64,000 bases of DNA from Artemia franciscana (Eukaryota; Arthropoda; Branchiopoda; Anostraca; Artemiidae), in NCBI RefSeq assembly GCF_032884065.1, contig NC_088880.1, positions 31,709,298 through 31,773,297 of the forward strand, given 5' to 3'. The position numbers and the translations under genes are program-made. Shown piece by piece: positions 25,401 through 34,560 of the stretch. A model generated the notes under the pieces. The model was not told the origin of the DNA, did not search any database, and saw only the letters and a list, made by a program, of their open reading frames with translations. Within the stretch, counting starts at the first letter, position 1. Each line of letters opens with the position of its first letter.

Positions 25401-27800
25401 AATGAAACTTTTCCTTAAAAAAAAGGAAGTTTGAAAAAAAGAGGAAAATCAGGAAAAAAAATGTTAAATGGCAAGTGACAAAGATCAGGAAAGCAAAATA
25501 ATCAATGACGGATATTCTAGCTCTACTCTTGCATAAATGGACTCATCCTTAAAGGAGAACTAGTTGAGCTATTGAACTAGTTTTTTTAGGGAGAGGGGGT
25601 GTACACAGAGAAGCTACTTGTTTAGGTTGATTTTTCAGTCTTTCTAAGGGTCCTGTTTAACTGATTTGGAGGGGGTGGAGACTAAAAAAAAATAAGTTTA
25701 AAGTAAATATTAAACTCAAAACAAGGATGGATTATTGAAGCAAGACCAAGAATCCATGACCAAGATTATCAAAGCAAGATCAACAAAGGACATAAGAACG
25801 CCATAACCTTTGCACAGTGGTATAAACAGGCAATAAAAATTCAAGACTAGAGATGAAAAGGTGTGTTTGGATATAAAAAACTTATTTTGCAAACGTGAGG
25901 GAGTTAAAAAAAAAGGAAAACAAATTCTAGCCATTCATTATAATAAATTTTCTTTTTCTTGGGAGGCTTTTGGAGAATCCTGAAATCAGAAAACATTAAT
26001 ATTCTGTTGTTTTTTGGCCTGAAGAAATTACCCTGCAGTGAATTCAAACCCCAGAAACATACATGTGCCAAAATTATTCTGTCTCAAAACCATTCAAAAC
26101 ATTATCACCTAGTTTGTTTTGTTGTGTAGTATGAATTATTTGTCAATTATTACTGATTTCAACATCCTTAATGTGTTAAAAAGAATAGATTTTTACACTC
26201 TTTTTAAGAAAGAAGTCCCAATATTAACATTCAAAATAACATGGTTCACTGACTTTGTACTTCTCCCAAAAATCCCAATTCTGATTCTTCTAGATTATAG
26301 ATTAGTCAATTAATGCTAACCCAGAACTTACACTCAGAGCAACAGCTTCCAAGGCAGTTACAATCCCTCTTTTTATCCCACCTTCAAACTACTTGTTGTA
26401 TCATCTGCCAACAATATTGGCAACTCATCACTTGAAGGCAAATAATTTGGAGATCATTTATATGGATTTGAAAAAGAAATCCTAACACTCTTATTTTGCT
26501 CCTTAGTTCAAACTAAATGCACTTAAAGTAGGCTATCATTTCAAGTATAACCACGAGGCTATTGTTCCACAAGCATTATCTTACTGACGTACTACCTACC
26601 AACAGTGTTGCCAATCCTTTGAGTTAAACTATACTAGTTTTTTGACCAAACTGTACCCAAAAGATTCTTTGTGGCATGGTTATAGCATTTCAGATCAGTT
26701 TCCAATTCACAGACAAAATACTTAAATATACTGAAAGGCAAACAATTTTTCAAGAATATCTTCATCCTTTCTCAGAAACCAATCTTGAATTTAATTGAAA
26801 ATCTAGTGATTTCATCTGGTGTCATCTTGATGAAAATCCGTTTTGTTGGCTTAAATCCCAACGAGACGGCTTGGAGATATAGTCAAACGTACCAGAAATT
26901 ATGGGTTGTACCATCAAATATCCAAATGTACTGCATTGTGCCAGTATTTTCAAGTTGTACCAAAAACGGTTTATTGTACTGCATTGACAACACTGCAACT
27001 TTTGAATATTTCAATAGCTGAATAGGGTGCATAAAATGTTGTCAGCTTTATTGATAAATGATTTCTATGAGCATGTGTCCCGGGAGGGATTGGAAATACC
27101 TGATTAGGTCCAATTTTTCAAAATTTTTATAAAATACTTCCCCCATCCTTGTTCACCATCCCCAATGCTTGTTACATTTCAGTTTTTGTCAATAACATGG
27201 AAAACAGAGAGTCAACCAACCATCTATACTAAGGAATCTTTGAGAAAGTTCTTTCAGAAATCATTATTTGTATTGCTACAGCATCATTGTGTGAATTAAC
27301 TTAAAATTCATAAAATGTATACCAGAAGTCCAGAAACATTTCAGGCAGCATAAAACACTTCTCAAAACACATAGTGTGATGGATGAACTGCAGATTAAAT
27401 TTTTGCATAAAAAAAACTTGCGTTCTTGTTTTCTTTATTAGTACATTAAACTTGATTATGATATAAAACATCAAATTAGTGATTCTTACACACTAATCAA
27501 AATAATGTGCCTATACTTGTTTATACATAATTTTGAGTGGCCTTTTCAAATTTATATGTAAATACAGATCTTACTATTTAACAGCATTTTCATCAAATTA
27601 CTTACCACACAAAAAATGGCATTATAATTTGCCCCATTTTGTATGTCAGTGATCACTGCATCTTGAACAATTGGTTTTTTATACCACGGGACTCTTAATG
27701 ATTTCACTGATCTGGACATACCAGTTCTTACAGTTGTGGCCATAGAATAAATTGACCCAGTCCCAGCAATGCTGGGTGCATATGACTTTTTTGTGCTCAT
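9675..27800 (-). CDS. Five-coding-exon gene for a 247-aa four-transmembrane protein, pasiflora-like tetraspan family
   Basis: Coding exons join as 27800-27606, 22270-22141, 18885-18791, 13744-13508 and 9761-9675. Intron phases (0, 1, 0, 0) agree across every junction, each intron starts GT and ends AG, and the joined frame runs from ATG to TGA without a stop. The protein has a Ser/Thr-rich cytosolic N-terminus (1-58), span 1 (about 60-83), an outer loop ending in FVYVGNRHVRN, span 2 (about 111-137), a short basic loop, span 3 (about 150-172), span 4 (about 178-205), and a cytosolic tail with LTRLEDIAHLR followed by SRPTTPFSTVST. This layout and tail resemble arthropod pasiflora-type tetraspans, some of which are septate-junction components in Drosophila; that assignment is from memory. 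It is not a classical tetraspanin, since the large cysteine-rich CCG loop is absent. Expression, 5' exon and promoter are not identified. The gene model is strong, the family name moderate. Confidence 0.85.
11139..11250 (+). repeat. Single dispersed monomer of the 117-bp minisatellite
   Basis: The words TCATTTCTCCCAATGCGATT, CCAACTGATAGTTCAAAT and GGAACCAAGAAG occur here in the same order and spacing as in the array at 17605-18345. This is one unit, located in the last intron of the four-TM gene. Confidence 0.75.
11375..11580 (-). repeat. Dispersed repeat, inverse copy of 6095-6290
   Basis: See the partner copy. It lies in the last intron of the four-TM gene and ends near a C homopolymer at about 11537-11549. 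No coding capacity is visible. Confidence 0.55.
12800..13165. repeat. Artemia-type dispersed repeat with inverted end piece
   Basis: The plus-oriented body starts at a hairpin (ACAGTTCG, six bases, CGAACTGT), then GTAGTAAGGAGCGACC, CTCAATAGTAATCGAAACTC and GTTACGACCTGAGAACG, ending in AACGCCCCGCTCTTTATGCT. At 13095-13160 the reverse complement of the GAACAGAAAT...GTAAGGAGCAACAT piece follows, giving a head-to-head arrangement. It is the same family as 1243-2045. It lies in the last intron of the four-TM gene. Confidence 0.7.
13190..13240 (+). repeat. Short dispersed repeat shared with 16738-16790
   Basis: CAATAAAAAACC, GGACTTTT and CTTGGAAACATTT here match CAATAAAAAACCC, GGGCTTTT and CTGGAAACATTT at 16738-16790. 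Both copies are in introns of the four-TM gene and in the same orientation. Confidence 0.6.
13508..13744 (-). CDS. Coding exon 4 of the four-TM gene: spans 3 and 4
   Basis: The acceptor is TTTTTTCTTTCAG and the donor AGG followed by GTAAGT. Its 79 codons begin with a basic cytosolic loop (ENEKKIVPW), then span 3 (LYCGAIFYLWRLFAFIFATIV), a short NDM turn, span 4 (MMCLLWIFIILAGAYGWIVS) and the conserved cytosolic motif LTRLEDIAHLR. Phase is 0 at both ends. Confidence 0.9.
14942..14991 (+). repeat. 50-base poly-A tract
   Basis: An uninterrupted A run followed by GAACAGAGA. It could be the tail of an old retroposon inserted on the plus strand, but no source sequence to its left was recognised. 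Confidence 0.9.
15275..15550 (+). repeat. Two direct copies of a ~95-bp sequence
   Basis: CTGTTAGGTCTTTCAATTCT...GCGTTCAAACACTGGACTCA (from 15275) recurs from 15459 with a few substitutions, giving an offset of 184 bp. The second copy lies in the same intron of the four-TM gene. Confidence 0.8.
17035..17400 (+). repeat. Degenerate tandem repeat rich in ACATTAACA
   Basis: Roughly three units of about 110-120 bp. Each contains TTTGACATTTATTAGTT- or TTTGACGTTTATTTGTC-like starts, then ATTAACAATCATGACATTAA, an ATAAATAATGTT-like word and GACATTAACATT...CTGTTGA. Units are diverged. No coding content. Confidence 0.7.
17605..18345. repeat. 117-bp minisatellite array, about six units
   Basis: Each unit contains GGTTCATTTCTCCCAATG, ATTAACCTCTGTCCAACTG, ATAGTTCAAATAATGCTAAC, GAACCGG(G/A)ACCAAGAAGG and AAGAGACTCGCTTCCGTTTT. 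Some units carry internal deletions. Because 117 is a multiple of three, frames on both strands stay open for up to about 107 codons, giving a 39-residue peptide repeat on the minus strand (GEMNLILFKAKTEASLFDLL). I treat this as a by-product of period length. It lies in the intron between coding exons 3 and 4. Confidence 0.85.
18422..18470 (+). ncRNA. Hammerhead-like motif, copy A
   Basis: CTGATGA, one spacer base, the stem GGTC with GACC around an 11-base loop, then GAAATATCTAGTAA. The downstream segment CACTGTCTTTTAAAAGG is shared with copy B at 35793. CUGAUGA and GAAA separated by a stem are the two core strands of hammerhead ribozymes, which Penelope-like retroelements are known to carry. 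The extra base between CTGATGA and the stem is not canonical, so activity is uncertain. Confidence 0.4.
18791..18885 (-). CDS. Coding exon 3 of the four-TM gene: span 2
   Basis: This 95-base exon is too short to show as a long reading frame. It was found because its acceptor (CCGTTTTTTTAG) and donor (AAG followed by GTAAGT) flank a purely hydrophobic stretch: RNCLIVFALFSFIAAVALL and then VTSVIFLKALRK. The two leading bases complete the Val codon left by exon 2 and the exon ends in phase 0, matching exon 4. Confidence 0.85.
18900..19060. repeat. TTAATTAA-rich low-complexity tract
   Basis: Nearly pure A/T with repeated TTAATTAAAATTAATT and TTTTAATATATAAA words, directly beside the acceptor of coding exon 3. 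No coding content. Confidence 0.8.
21665..21977 (+). mobile_element. tRNA-derived SINE, copy 1 (best preserved)
   Basis: The head has an RNA polymerase III A box (TGGCTAAGTGG, 21677-21687) and B box (GGTTCAATCC, 21728-21737) at tRNA-like spacing, and ends near ACTTGTAACCAG. The body includes GTGGCGTGACTCTGTAGGCT, CAGAGTCGACCCAGCTCTAA and GGTACCTGGAGAAATCT, then a C run and a tail GTCTTACTAACTTACTT. Two more copies (31567-31862 plus, 52335-52647 minus) share the body. It sits in the intron between coding exons 2 and 3. No protein is encoded; it would rely on a LINE for movement. Confidence 0.8.
22141..22270 (-). CDS. Coding exon 2 of the four-TM gene: span 1 and outer loop
   Basis: The acceptor is TTTCCATTTCAG and the donor GTAGGT. 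The 130 bases encode the rest of span 1 (FVSLFTIATAIFDIYCLGM) and a 25-residue aromatic outer loop containing RHYGFFIMNFQFVYVGN. The exon ends after the first base of a Val codon (phase 1), which the next exon completes correctly. The loop has no cysteine motif of classical tetraspanins. Confidence 0.85.
22576..22612 (+). ncRNA. Hammerhead-like motif, copy C (diverged)
   Basis: CTGAGGA, one spacer base, the stem GGC with GCC, then GAAATATTC. It shares the layout of the copies at 18422 and 35793 but has a change in the CTGATGA strand and a longer loop, so it is probably a decayed member. Confidence 0.3.
22985..23108 (+). repeat. Irregular minisatellite of TAGCCTCAGCAACTTA
   Basis: The word CTAGCCTCAGCAACTTA recurs three times with shorter TAGCCTC words between copies. 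It is low complexity with no coding content, in the intron between coding exons 1 and 2. Confidence 0.75.
23528..23772. repeat. GC-rich tandem array of hairpin units
   Basis: A perfect 11-bp stem (GTCAATAGCCC with GGGCTATTGAC, nine-base loop) is followed by three repeats at a period of about 85 bp. Each is a long imperfect palindrome centred on CCCGAGGCCCGGGTAT and flanked by GGGGCTAATGACTAG and CTAGTCATTAGCCCC-type arms. The local GC content contrasts sharply with the AT-rich intron. Confidence 0.8.
24352..24569 (+). repeat. Tandem duplication, 121-bp period, two copies
   Basis: AAGTCTTAGAAATTTACCTA...TCTGGTTTTAGTTCTGAAA occurs twice with an offset of 121 bp and only small differences, so it is a fairly recent duplication inside an intron. 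Confidence 0.9.
24700..25110 (-). mobile_element. Decayed RTE-like retroelement fragment
   Basis: The stretch around 24990-25105 (TTTGCTTCCTACTGAAATCA and later GGGTTTTAATTAAAGTTCTG) is related to 31265-31385, where the minus strand reads KKTLIKP and KGDKSEW-like words that I associate with the start of RTE-clade reverse transcriptases. The flanking AGAGGTCATCAAAGGTCA-type sequence resembles 34060-34200. No open frame remains. Confidence 0.35.
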
Positions 27801-27807
27801 TGTGTAT
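27606..27807 (-). CDS. Coding exon 1 of the four-TM gene, with start codon
   Basis: A TTATTTTTCAG acceptor ends at 27808, followed by a seven-base 5' UTR remnant and ATG at 27800-27798, so at least one untranslated exon must lie further right. The 65 codons encode a Ser/Thr-rich cytosolic segment with many basic residues (MSTKKSYAPSIAG at the start, PWYKKPIV near residue 40) and the beginning of membrane span 1 (YNAIFCV). The donor is GTG followed by GTAAGT, phase 0. No in-frame alternative ATG lies between the acceptor and the chosen start. Confidence 0.85.
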
Positions 27808-28040
27808 CTGAAAAATAAGTAAAAATATTAAAAAATAGTGAAAATTTGAGATTGTGCTCAAACCAAACCACCCCTTCCTTCTTATCTAGAGCCTGATGTG
27901 TTATGTCTTTTTTACTCCATGACATGATTAAAAGGACCAGTCTCAGGGCTACAGAGCAAGAAACATTAACTTGCTATGGTACTACAGCTATGCACACATG
28001 AATCATATGTTATACATTGTATTCTATGTTTATTTTTACA

Positions 28041-28043
<3 letters not shown>

Positions 28044-28077
<34 letters not shown>
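28044..28077 (+). repeat. 34-base poly-T tract
   Basis: A T run followed by AGGCAGAGCCCC, possibly the tail of a minus-strand retroposon. The reading frame across it is meaningless poly-Phe. Confidence 0.9.
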
Positions 28078-28079
<2 letters not shown>

Positions 28080-28699
28080 GCAGAGCCCCTATTAATATAG
28101 TAATGTTAATTTTATTTGACTGTACTAATATAAATGTAGAACTAAATGAGCACACATATTGGAAAGGCTATCTTATCCACTAGGTTTTGTAAAAAAAAGA
28201 GAAAATATTCTGCTCATTAGGGGTGTAAAAACATGCATTAATGTATGGAAATCGTATTAGGCCTGGTTTGAAGGTACATTCTATCCATGTAGATAAATTA
28301 CCCATCATAGGCATCACATTAGCACTGCCTAACAAAGAGCAATATGGCTTCAATATATTTTTTTACCAGGCCACTTCATATGGAAGAATTTATTGTAGAA
28401 ACTTCAGGGGAGCCTCATTTGGCTTGAAATCAAAAGTTTGAGTGCCCGCAGCACAACCAGCCCCATTCTCAAAAATCTATTTGCTATCCTTCACCTAAGG
28501 ACATCTGATCCTAAAGGCATTTTGATATAGCCATTTTGTTCAAGATAGCAGAAAGTTTTAACATCTATGCTTCCAGGGATGACCTGACTCTCTACAGCTC
28601 TTGGGACAAGAGCTGTAAATTATGTAGTCTATTCCCTGTTAAATATAGGATTTGTTATTGAGAAAGAAAAAAAAACAGTCTGATCCTGAGACTCCAAGA

Positions 28700-29560
28700 T
28701 GTGTAATTGCACTAAGATGAAACTAATAGGGAATGTTTAGAGAGACATTGAAGTAAAATCAGTCCAAACCATGTGTATGCAGGTTCTCAAAAGGGTTTAA
28801 TGTGTTGTCTCAAGAACAGCTTAGGGTACTGAGTTGGAACTTCCAGGGCATATTGAATTAACCAACAAGCAAAATGGGCACACTACTATTGCTGATACTG
28901 ATACAAATAAAGACAAGTGTATTAACTTAAAGTGTCCAGTGTCTTCCCTGTCAGAAAACTTCCCTGTCAGACACTCTCTAGATGTTCAAAGTTAAAGTCT
29001 TGTTCTAGCAGTCATGCGAATATAAACGTTCTCTCCAGAATTGATCAAGTCCATTTTTTAATGGACTGAATGGTATGAAGGTGTAAATACCATTTTTGAA
29101 TGGTATGAAGGTGCAATTCTCAGGGAATGTTGAGGGGGGTATTGAACTAAACCAAAACACACTATGTGTATACAGGTTGTCCAAACAATTTATCAGCAAT
29201 ATCTCAGGAACATCTTAGGGTATTCAATTGAGACTTTCAGGGCATGTTGAGGAGTTGTTGAACTAATTAAAAGACACTATTTGCATAATAGAATTACTAC
29301 TAGTGCTATTACTAAGGCTAAGGGCATTAAGGTAAACTTTTCTAGGAATAATGAGAGAGATGTTGAAATAAACCAAAAACATAGTATATGCATGTATCAG
29401 TGATATCTCAGGAACACGTTAGGGTATAAAGTCAAAACTTTCAGAGTATGTTGAGTTGGAGGGGGGCTGCTGAAGTAATCAAGAGGCACTATTTGCATAC
29501 TACGACTACTAGTGTTACTGTAACTACTACTATTATTAACTCACTGCAATACCAAGCCAC
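28700..29560 (+). repeat. Diverged tandem repeat, about three units
   Basis: Each unit has CAG(C/T)(A/G)ATATCTCAGGAAC-like words, TTAGGGTAT, CTTTCAGGGCATGTTGAG and a CACTATTTGCATA(A/C)TA segment leading into a TACTAC microsatellite. Units are roughly 200-280 bp and unequal in length. No coding content. Confidence 0.65.
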
Positions 29561-29599
29561 CAGAGGTCAAAATAGCTGTAGACATTCTTCCATCCCAAT

Positions 29600-31500
29600 C
29601 TATTCAAAACGTCCCACTTCACACCCTACAAGGATGTTCCCAGAATTTTGCTGGAAAACATCTAGCAAATCCTCTTTCATTTTTGAGAACCACACTTGAC
29701 CACTGTCATGAAACACTGCAGAACCATACTTGACCACTGAGCACCTAGAACTACCAACTCTAGTCTTCAAATGTTGCAGATGTGATATGATCCTGACAAA
29801 CAAATATAATAGTCAACAAAACAACACCCTCCTTGCATAACATACAGGTCAACAGAACACTAGAGAACCCTCACAAACACTAGCAAAGCAAAGGGGGAAA
29901 ACCAGAATGCACCACAACCTTTTTAACAAGCATATTTCCAACAACTGGAACAACCTTCAAGATGAGACCACAACTGCACCCACTACTGCCTCATTTAAGA
30001 CAAGACTAGACAAAGCATGGAACAATAAGCCATGGGAATATAATTAGGACAGCTTTATGCTGCTGGAGAATGATTTATCAGAACCATACCTACATTATGG
30101 TCACTATTAACAAGTGGAATTAAATTGCATCTCTCCAACAAACTCTCCCATCCAGTTTCCCTGGGCTAATAGCACCATGAATTTCCAAATTATCATCATT
30201 GACACAGAGTAGAACAGATCCAGCATGGAACTTTATTTTGCTGTGTGGTGCAAATGAAGGTATTCTTCCAAGCTTTTTTTGACTATTAAAAAACATCCTG
30301 ATCCTTTTTTATTCTACTTTGAACATCTTCACTGCACCCATCATATTTAATAATAATACTATCTAAGCCAGATAAGCAAACTATTTAATCAACTTTTCAT
30401 TATCCAACTTTCCCTCTTTACCTCCACTTATTCCCTGTCTTAGCAACTTAGTCTTCTTGATACTAATGTTCAAGTTTATTCTTACACTATGAACTTGCAA
30501 AACCTTTAAAAGCTCATTCATTTTCATTTAAGTTACTAAAATCATCAGTAAAATCTAAGTCTAGGAGACAGTTAATTCCTCATTTGAGTCTGTGTTCCCC
30601 CATTACCTTTGCTGTGCTCCTTAGAACAAGGTACAAACCAAATCCAATTTCACCACTTTCCCTGCACTTATTCCCAGTCTTGATGATTCAATCTTCTTGA
30701 CATTAATTTTCAAGCCTATTCTTACACCATGAACTTGCAAAACCTCTAAAAGTTCAATCATTTCCCCAGCTTTTCCTTTAATTTACCAAAATCATCAGCA
30801 TAATCTAAGTCTAGGAGACTTTTAATTCCTCATTGGATTCTGTGTTCCCCCATAATCTTTGATGTGCTCTTTAGAACAAACTTTGTCAAAATGATCAATA
30901 CAAATGAATATAGAGCACAATCCTGCCTAGCTCTCTATTCAATATCAAACCAGTTACTAACCTCACCTCTTACTTTAACTGCAACAGTGTTATTTTTGTA
31001 CATAGCACTAATTATTTTAATGTATTTATCTGGTAAAACATATAAGGATAGGACCTCTGCTAAAACTCTTCTATCAGCTGAATCAATTGTATGCTCATAA
31101 TTTACAAAACTGAAGAATAAAGGCATTTGACTACTCAGACACTTCTGAATAATTAATTTAAGAGTGGATTTTGTTTGGTGCATCCTCTACTCTCCCAAAA
31201 CTACACTGTTGTCTTAAAACTTTAGCCATAGCATCTTTAGTCTAAAAACTATCATCATACTAAGTAATTTGCTTCCTACAGAAACCAGGTTAATGCCTCT
31301 ATAATTACCCACTCACTCTTATCACCATTCATTTGGAGGGGTTTAATTAGAGTTTTCTTAATATTACTAGGAACTTTTTTTTTGTTCTCACTAATTGTGG
31401 CTCTGTTCTTACTTTTAACTGGGAAGAGTCCAAATTGACTATTCCCTTTCAATTTATTAACATGCCAGTACAATATTTTACTATTATGACATCTGACTGC
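29600..31500 (-). pseudogene. Decayed RTE-like non-LTR retrotransposon fragments
   Basis: At 31183-30935 the minus strand encodes a reverse transcriptase core segment: PLFFSFVNYEHTIDSADRR, then LSLYVLPDKYIKIISAMYK and VAVKVRGEVSNWF. In RTE-type enzymes the first word carries a catalytic Asp, here Asn. Upstream 31473-31276 has KKTLIKPLQMNGDKSEW. Further on, 29700-29620 has a KMKEDLLDVFQQNSGNILVG segment of the C-terminal region. Two related blocks at 30400-30640 and 30655-30870 repeat the same piece (GTATTCTTACACCATGAAC-like), so one fragment is duplicated. Frames are broken throughout. Confidence 0.6.
29840..30045 (+). pseudogene. C-terminal scrap of a non-LTR reverse transcriptase
   Basis: The plus strand reads RTREPSQTLAKQRGKTRMHH, NLFNKHISNNWNNL and TASFKTRLDKAWNNKPWEY. 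The pattern of a basic stretch, a Phe-Ser-like segment with NxWNxL and FKxxLDxxW is the usual end of Jockey/CR1/I-type polyproteins. It is nested, in opposite orientation, within the RTE-like remains. Confidence 0.55.
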
Positions 31501-31566
31501 CTCTGTAAAATCAACTGATTAACATAGTAGGAACTCAGATGAATTTTACTTAGTTACAGGCTTAGT

Positions 31567-31862
31567 CTTACCCAAGTAGTTAGCATGATAGAATTAAAAT
31601 CCTTTGTTTACAAGGACAGAGATTTGAGTCTTGTGGCTGCACATTATTTGTTTTGAATGGGAGTCAGTGTCTTGACTCTGTAAGCTCAACCAGAGTCAAC
31701 CTGGCTTTAGATAGGTACCTGGAGAAATCTAAGGAGAGTAAACAACAAGGCTGTGCAAACGCCCAGGGTGGTTGGCCCCCAGTCCTACATTGTATTTCCT
31801 GCCTATGAAACAGAGATCATCACCACCAGTAGGGACTGTAAAGCCCAGGGGTGTCTTACCTT
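31567..31862 (+). mobile_element. tRNA-derived SINE, copy 2
   Basis: The body matches copy 1: GAGTCAGTGTCTTGACTCTG, AACCAGAGTCAACCTGGC, GGTACCTGGAGAAATCT and a GTGCAAACGCCCAGGGTGGT stretch. The tRNA-like head is decayed; the B-box region is GATTTGAGTC. The copy ends near GGGGTGTCTTACC. It separates two decayed LINE fragments. Confidence 0.75.
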
Positions 31863-31869
31863 AAATAGC

Positions 31870-33450
31870 ATGTCCAGCAAGGTAAGGTGGTGACCAGCCT
31901 CCTGTGAAACATCTTGCTGGTGGTGTGACATGACTATGGTTTGACATCCCAGGATAGCCTACACTCTGCACTAGTCAAGTCCTGATCAACTCCTTTCTCA
32001 AACATGTCTATGGTTTGGGGCTGGATCATGGCTTTGGAGAGGCTGTTTCAGTGAGGGATAGAACATACAGAGAAGAAGTGCTAGCACTCATGTTGATGGC
32101 AACAGGAAACTAGCAGCTTTTTGTGTTACCTTGTTTTGTACTTGCAAGGGATGAGGAGAAAACTTGACTTGAGAGGTTATTTGCTAGCAGTTTGCAAGTA
32201 GCAATTTCATCTTCTCTCTTTGTTTAATAGACTAGGGTGGGGAGTTTGAGGGACACAAGGCATTGCTCATATGGCTTGTCTTGCAAAACTGATAGGAGCT
32301 TTGTTGCTTGCCTTTGGGCAATCTCAAGTGCTCTAACATCCATTGTATAATGGGGAGACACTAGGGTCATTCCAAATTCCAGATGTGGACATACATAAGG
32401 TTTGTACAGCTTCAAGACCCCTCATGGCTTCCTAGTGGTAAATCTTTGTTTTATGAGCCCTAGAGCTTGGTTTTCTTAAGCAACTTGAGCTTGTATGTAG
32501 CCAAGGAACTTGAGTTTTTTATCTCCAATAAACCCAAGGTCTTTCTCCTCATGTATAGCTTCAAGTAGGTCATCTCCAATATAGTAAGGCTATCTAGGAT
32601 TGTTGTGTCCCAGATGCACAACTTTGCATTCAACATATTGAACTGCAAACCCCAATCAGATGACCATCTACATAGTTCATCTAAATCTGCTTGCATTGTT
32701 GAATGATTGGGGCTAATTTGAGCCTGTCCTAAGTGATTGCAACCATCAGCATATAGTCCCATTGGTTTTTTCATGTGAGTTGGATAGTTGTTAATATATA
32801 TGCTGAACAACATAAGCCCCATGATTGCACCCTGTGGAACTCTGCTAATTACAGGAGTTTCATTAGAATGAACAATTTTAACAGTGGCATCAAAAACTAC
32901 TACCCTTTGAGCTCTTTCAGTAAGATTTTCCATGGAAGTATATCCTCATACACACTGCATGCTTATAGTTTCAGGAGAAAAACTTGATTTTGTACCTTAT
33001 TAAAGGCTTTTGATTGATCAAGCAATATGACACCCACTAGAAGGCCATCATCTAAGAGTCTGTTCACAAAGTCATATGAATCAATGAGGTTTGTGTTGAT
33101 TGAGCAACTTTTATGGAAACCATGCTGACTTTTTGAAAGTGACTGATTTCTTTCAAGATGAGAGACCAGTGCATCATTCATGATACTGTTAAGGACCTTG
33201 TATACAAAAGGAGTAAGACTTATAGGGTGATAATTAATGGCTTGGTCCTTTCTCCCTTTCTTGAAGGTGGACTTGATGTTGGCCTTCTTCTAGTCAAATG
33301 GGAGAACTTTGAAAATAGGTGATATTTTAAACATCACTGCTGCTGGCTCAGCAATTTGTTCAACTGCTTGTTTTAATAGTCTGGGTTGTAGGTTATCTGA
33401 TCCTGCAGCTTTGTTTCTTTAGAACATTCTTTATGCTTACAGTTGTTAAA
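31870..33450 (-). pseudogene. Decayed CR1/Jockey-like non-LTR reverse transcriptase
   Basis: Read right to left, the pieces follow the order of a reverse transcriptase. First is YHPISLTP near 33225, then LSKSQHGFHKSCSINTNL and VILLDQSKAFNKV (33181-32963; motif A, second Asp changed to Asn). Next are SRVPQGAIMGLMLFSIYINN (motif B) and LYADGCN (motif C, normally YADD) at about 32840-32740, then PYVCPHLEFGMTLVSP with a QRQATKLL segment (32415-32224). Both the changed catalytic residues and frameshifts show it is inactive. It lies next to a SINE at its 3' side. Confidence 0.75.
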
Positions 33451-33724
33451 AACTGAGAGGGAGTGTCTAAACTGGACTGGTTCTAGTTTAAGATAGGAAC
33501 AGAGCCTTGACTAGTGATAAAAAAGTGTTAAAAAGATATGACCTGAATATTTTAAGAATGTGTTAAACCTATAAGAATATGATAAGGTTAGAGGAGCTGA
33601 TACAGAAAAGTATGAGAAAACAATTTATTTGTGAGGATGAATTTAAGCTAGACTAAAGGGATTAAAAAATAATACTTTTGTTCTTTTGTTCATTATGAAT
33701 ATAATTTTAGAAAAAGAGAAGCAC

Positions 33725-33930
33725 CAAGTAATTTTAGAGAAACTAACTAAAACCCTTTATAAGAAAGAAGATAATAGTTAGTGTGGAAATTATAAAGAAA
33801 TTTGGTTGATTTCTACTGGGATACTTTTTAAACTTAAGTATGTTGTAGAAACACCTTAAGGAGGCAAACAGTACGGCTTTAAAAAGAGGAGAGGATGTGT
33901 TGACCAAATTTTTGCTTAGATTATAGGTTT
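33725..33930 (+). pseudogene. RTE-like reverse transcriptase fragment, plus strand
   Basis: Plus-strand frames give LTKTLYKKEDNS and CGNYKEIWLIST, then a KEAN and ALKRGEDVLTKFLLRL-like piece. This matches the order GNYRGISLVS ... FRKGRGCxDQIFxLR that I remember for RTE-type enzymes. It is in opposite orientation to the related pieces at 29600-31500. Confidence 0.5.
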
Positions 33931-34560
33931 TCAATTTCACTGACTTTATTTTTTGAAAATGTAATTTTTTTATTTCAGTTAAGCCATGTCTATTTTTTCA
34001 AAAAAGTTAAGAAAAGGCTTTTAGATCTTTAAAATCTTTCAAAAGTAAGCAAGCAGCAGTATGAGGTCCAAACACTTTTCTTATGCCTCACTTGAGCAGG
34101 AGATAGCCTATATTATGTAAATTTTAACTTTTAGTCTATAATGTAAAGATTGTTAAAGATAGTCAGAGGTCAGAACCTTATGGAAGGAGAAATAGCAGAG
34201 GTTAGTTACATCAAAATATATTACCCAGAGATTTTTAAGACTCTGGTGCATTCCTAAGAGTTTTAATCATCAAGCTCAACCACTTTACAAGATAGCAAGA
34301 AGCCCCTAAACTAGAATTTTGCCAGGAAAACAATAAAATTATCACCTTTATAACATGCAGAGTGTTTTTTTAAACAGATTATTGTGTTTTATTCTATTAC
34401 TATCCTAGTGGCAGTTTTAATCCTTGGCAGGGAGGAACCTATATACTAGTTTTACTGACATTAAAATACCTTTAAGCTATTTTATATTTTTATACTCCTA
34501 TGGACAACAAAGAATATATTAAATTATTGACCTTTTGAGGTTTATTACTTATATGCTTTA
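33931..34560. repeat. Noncoding, partly shared with 24700-24900
   Basis: The stretch around 34020-34330 (AAGCAGCAGTATGAGGTCC, AGTCAGAGGTCAGAACCTTA, CAAGATAGCAAGAAGC) resembles 24700-24920 in word order. It looks like a noncoding or 5' portion of the same RTE-like family. No frame survives. Confidence 0.35.

Noticed and set aside
27971-28183. Open frame with a poly-Phe stretch
   Set aside because: It is produced by the 34-base T run; no domain on either side.
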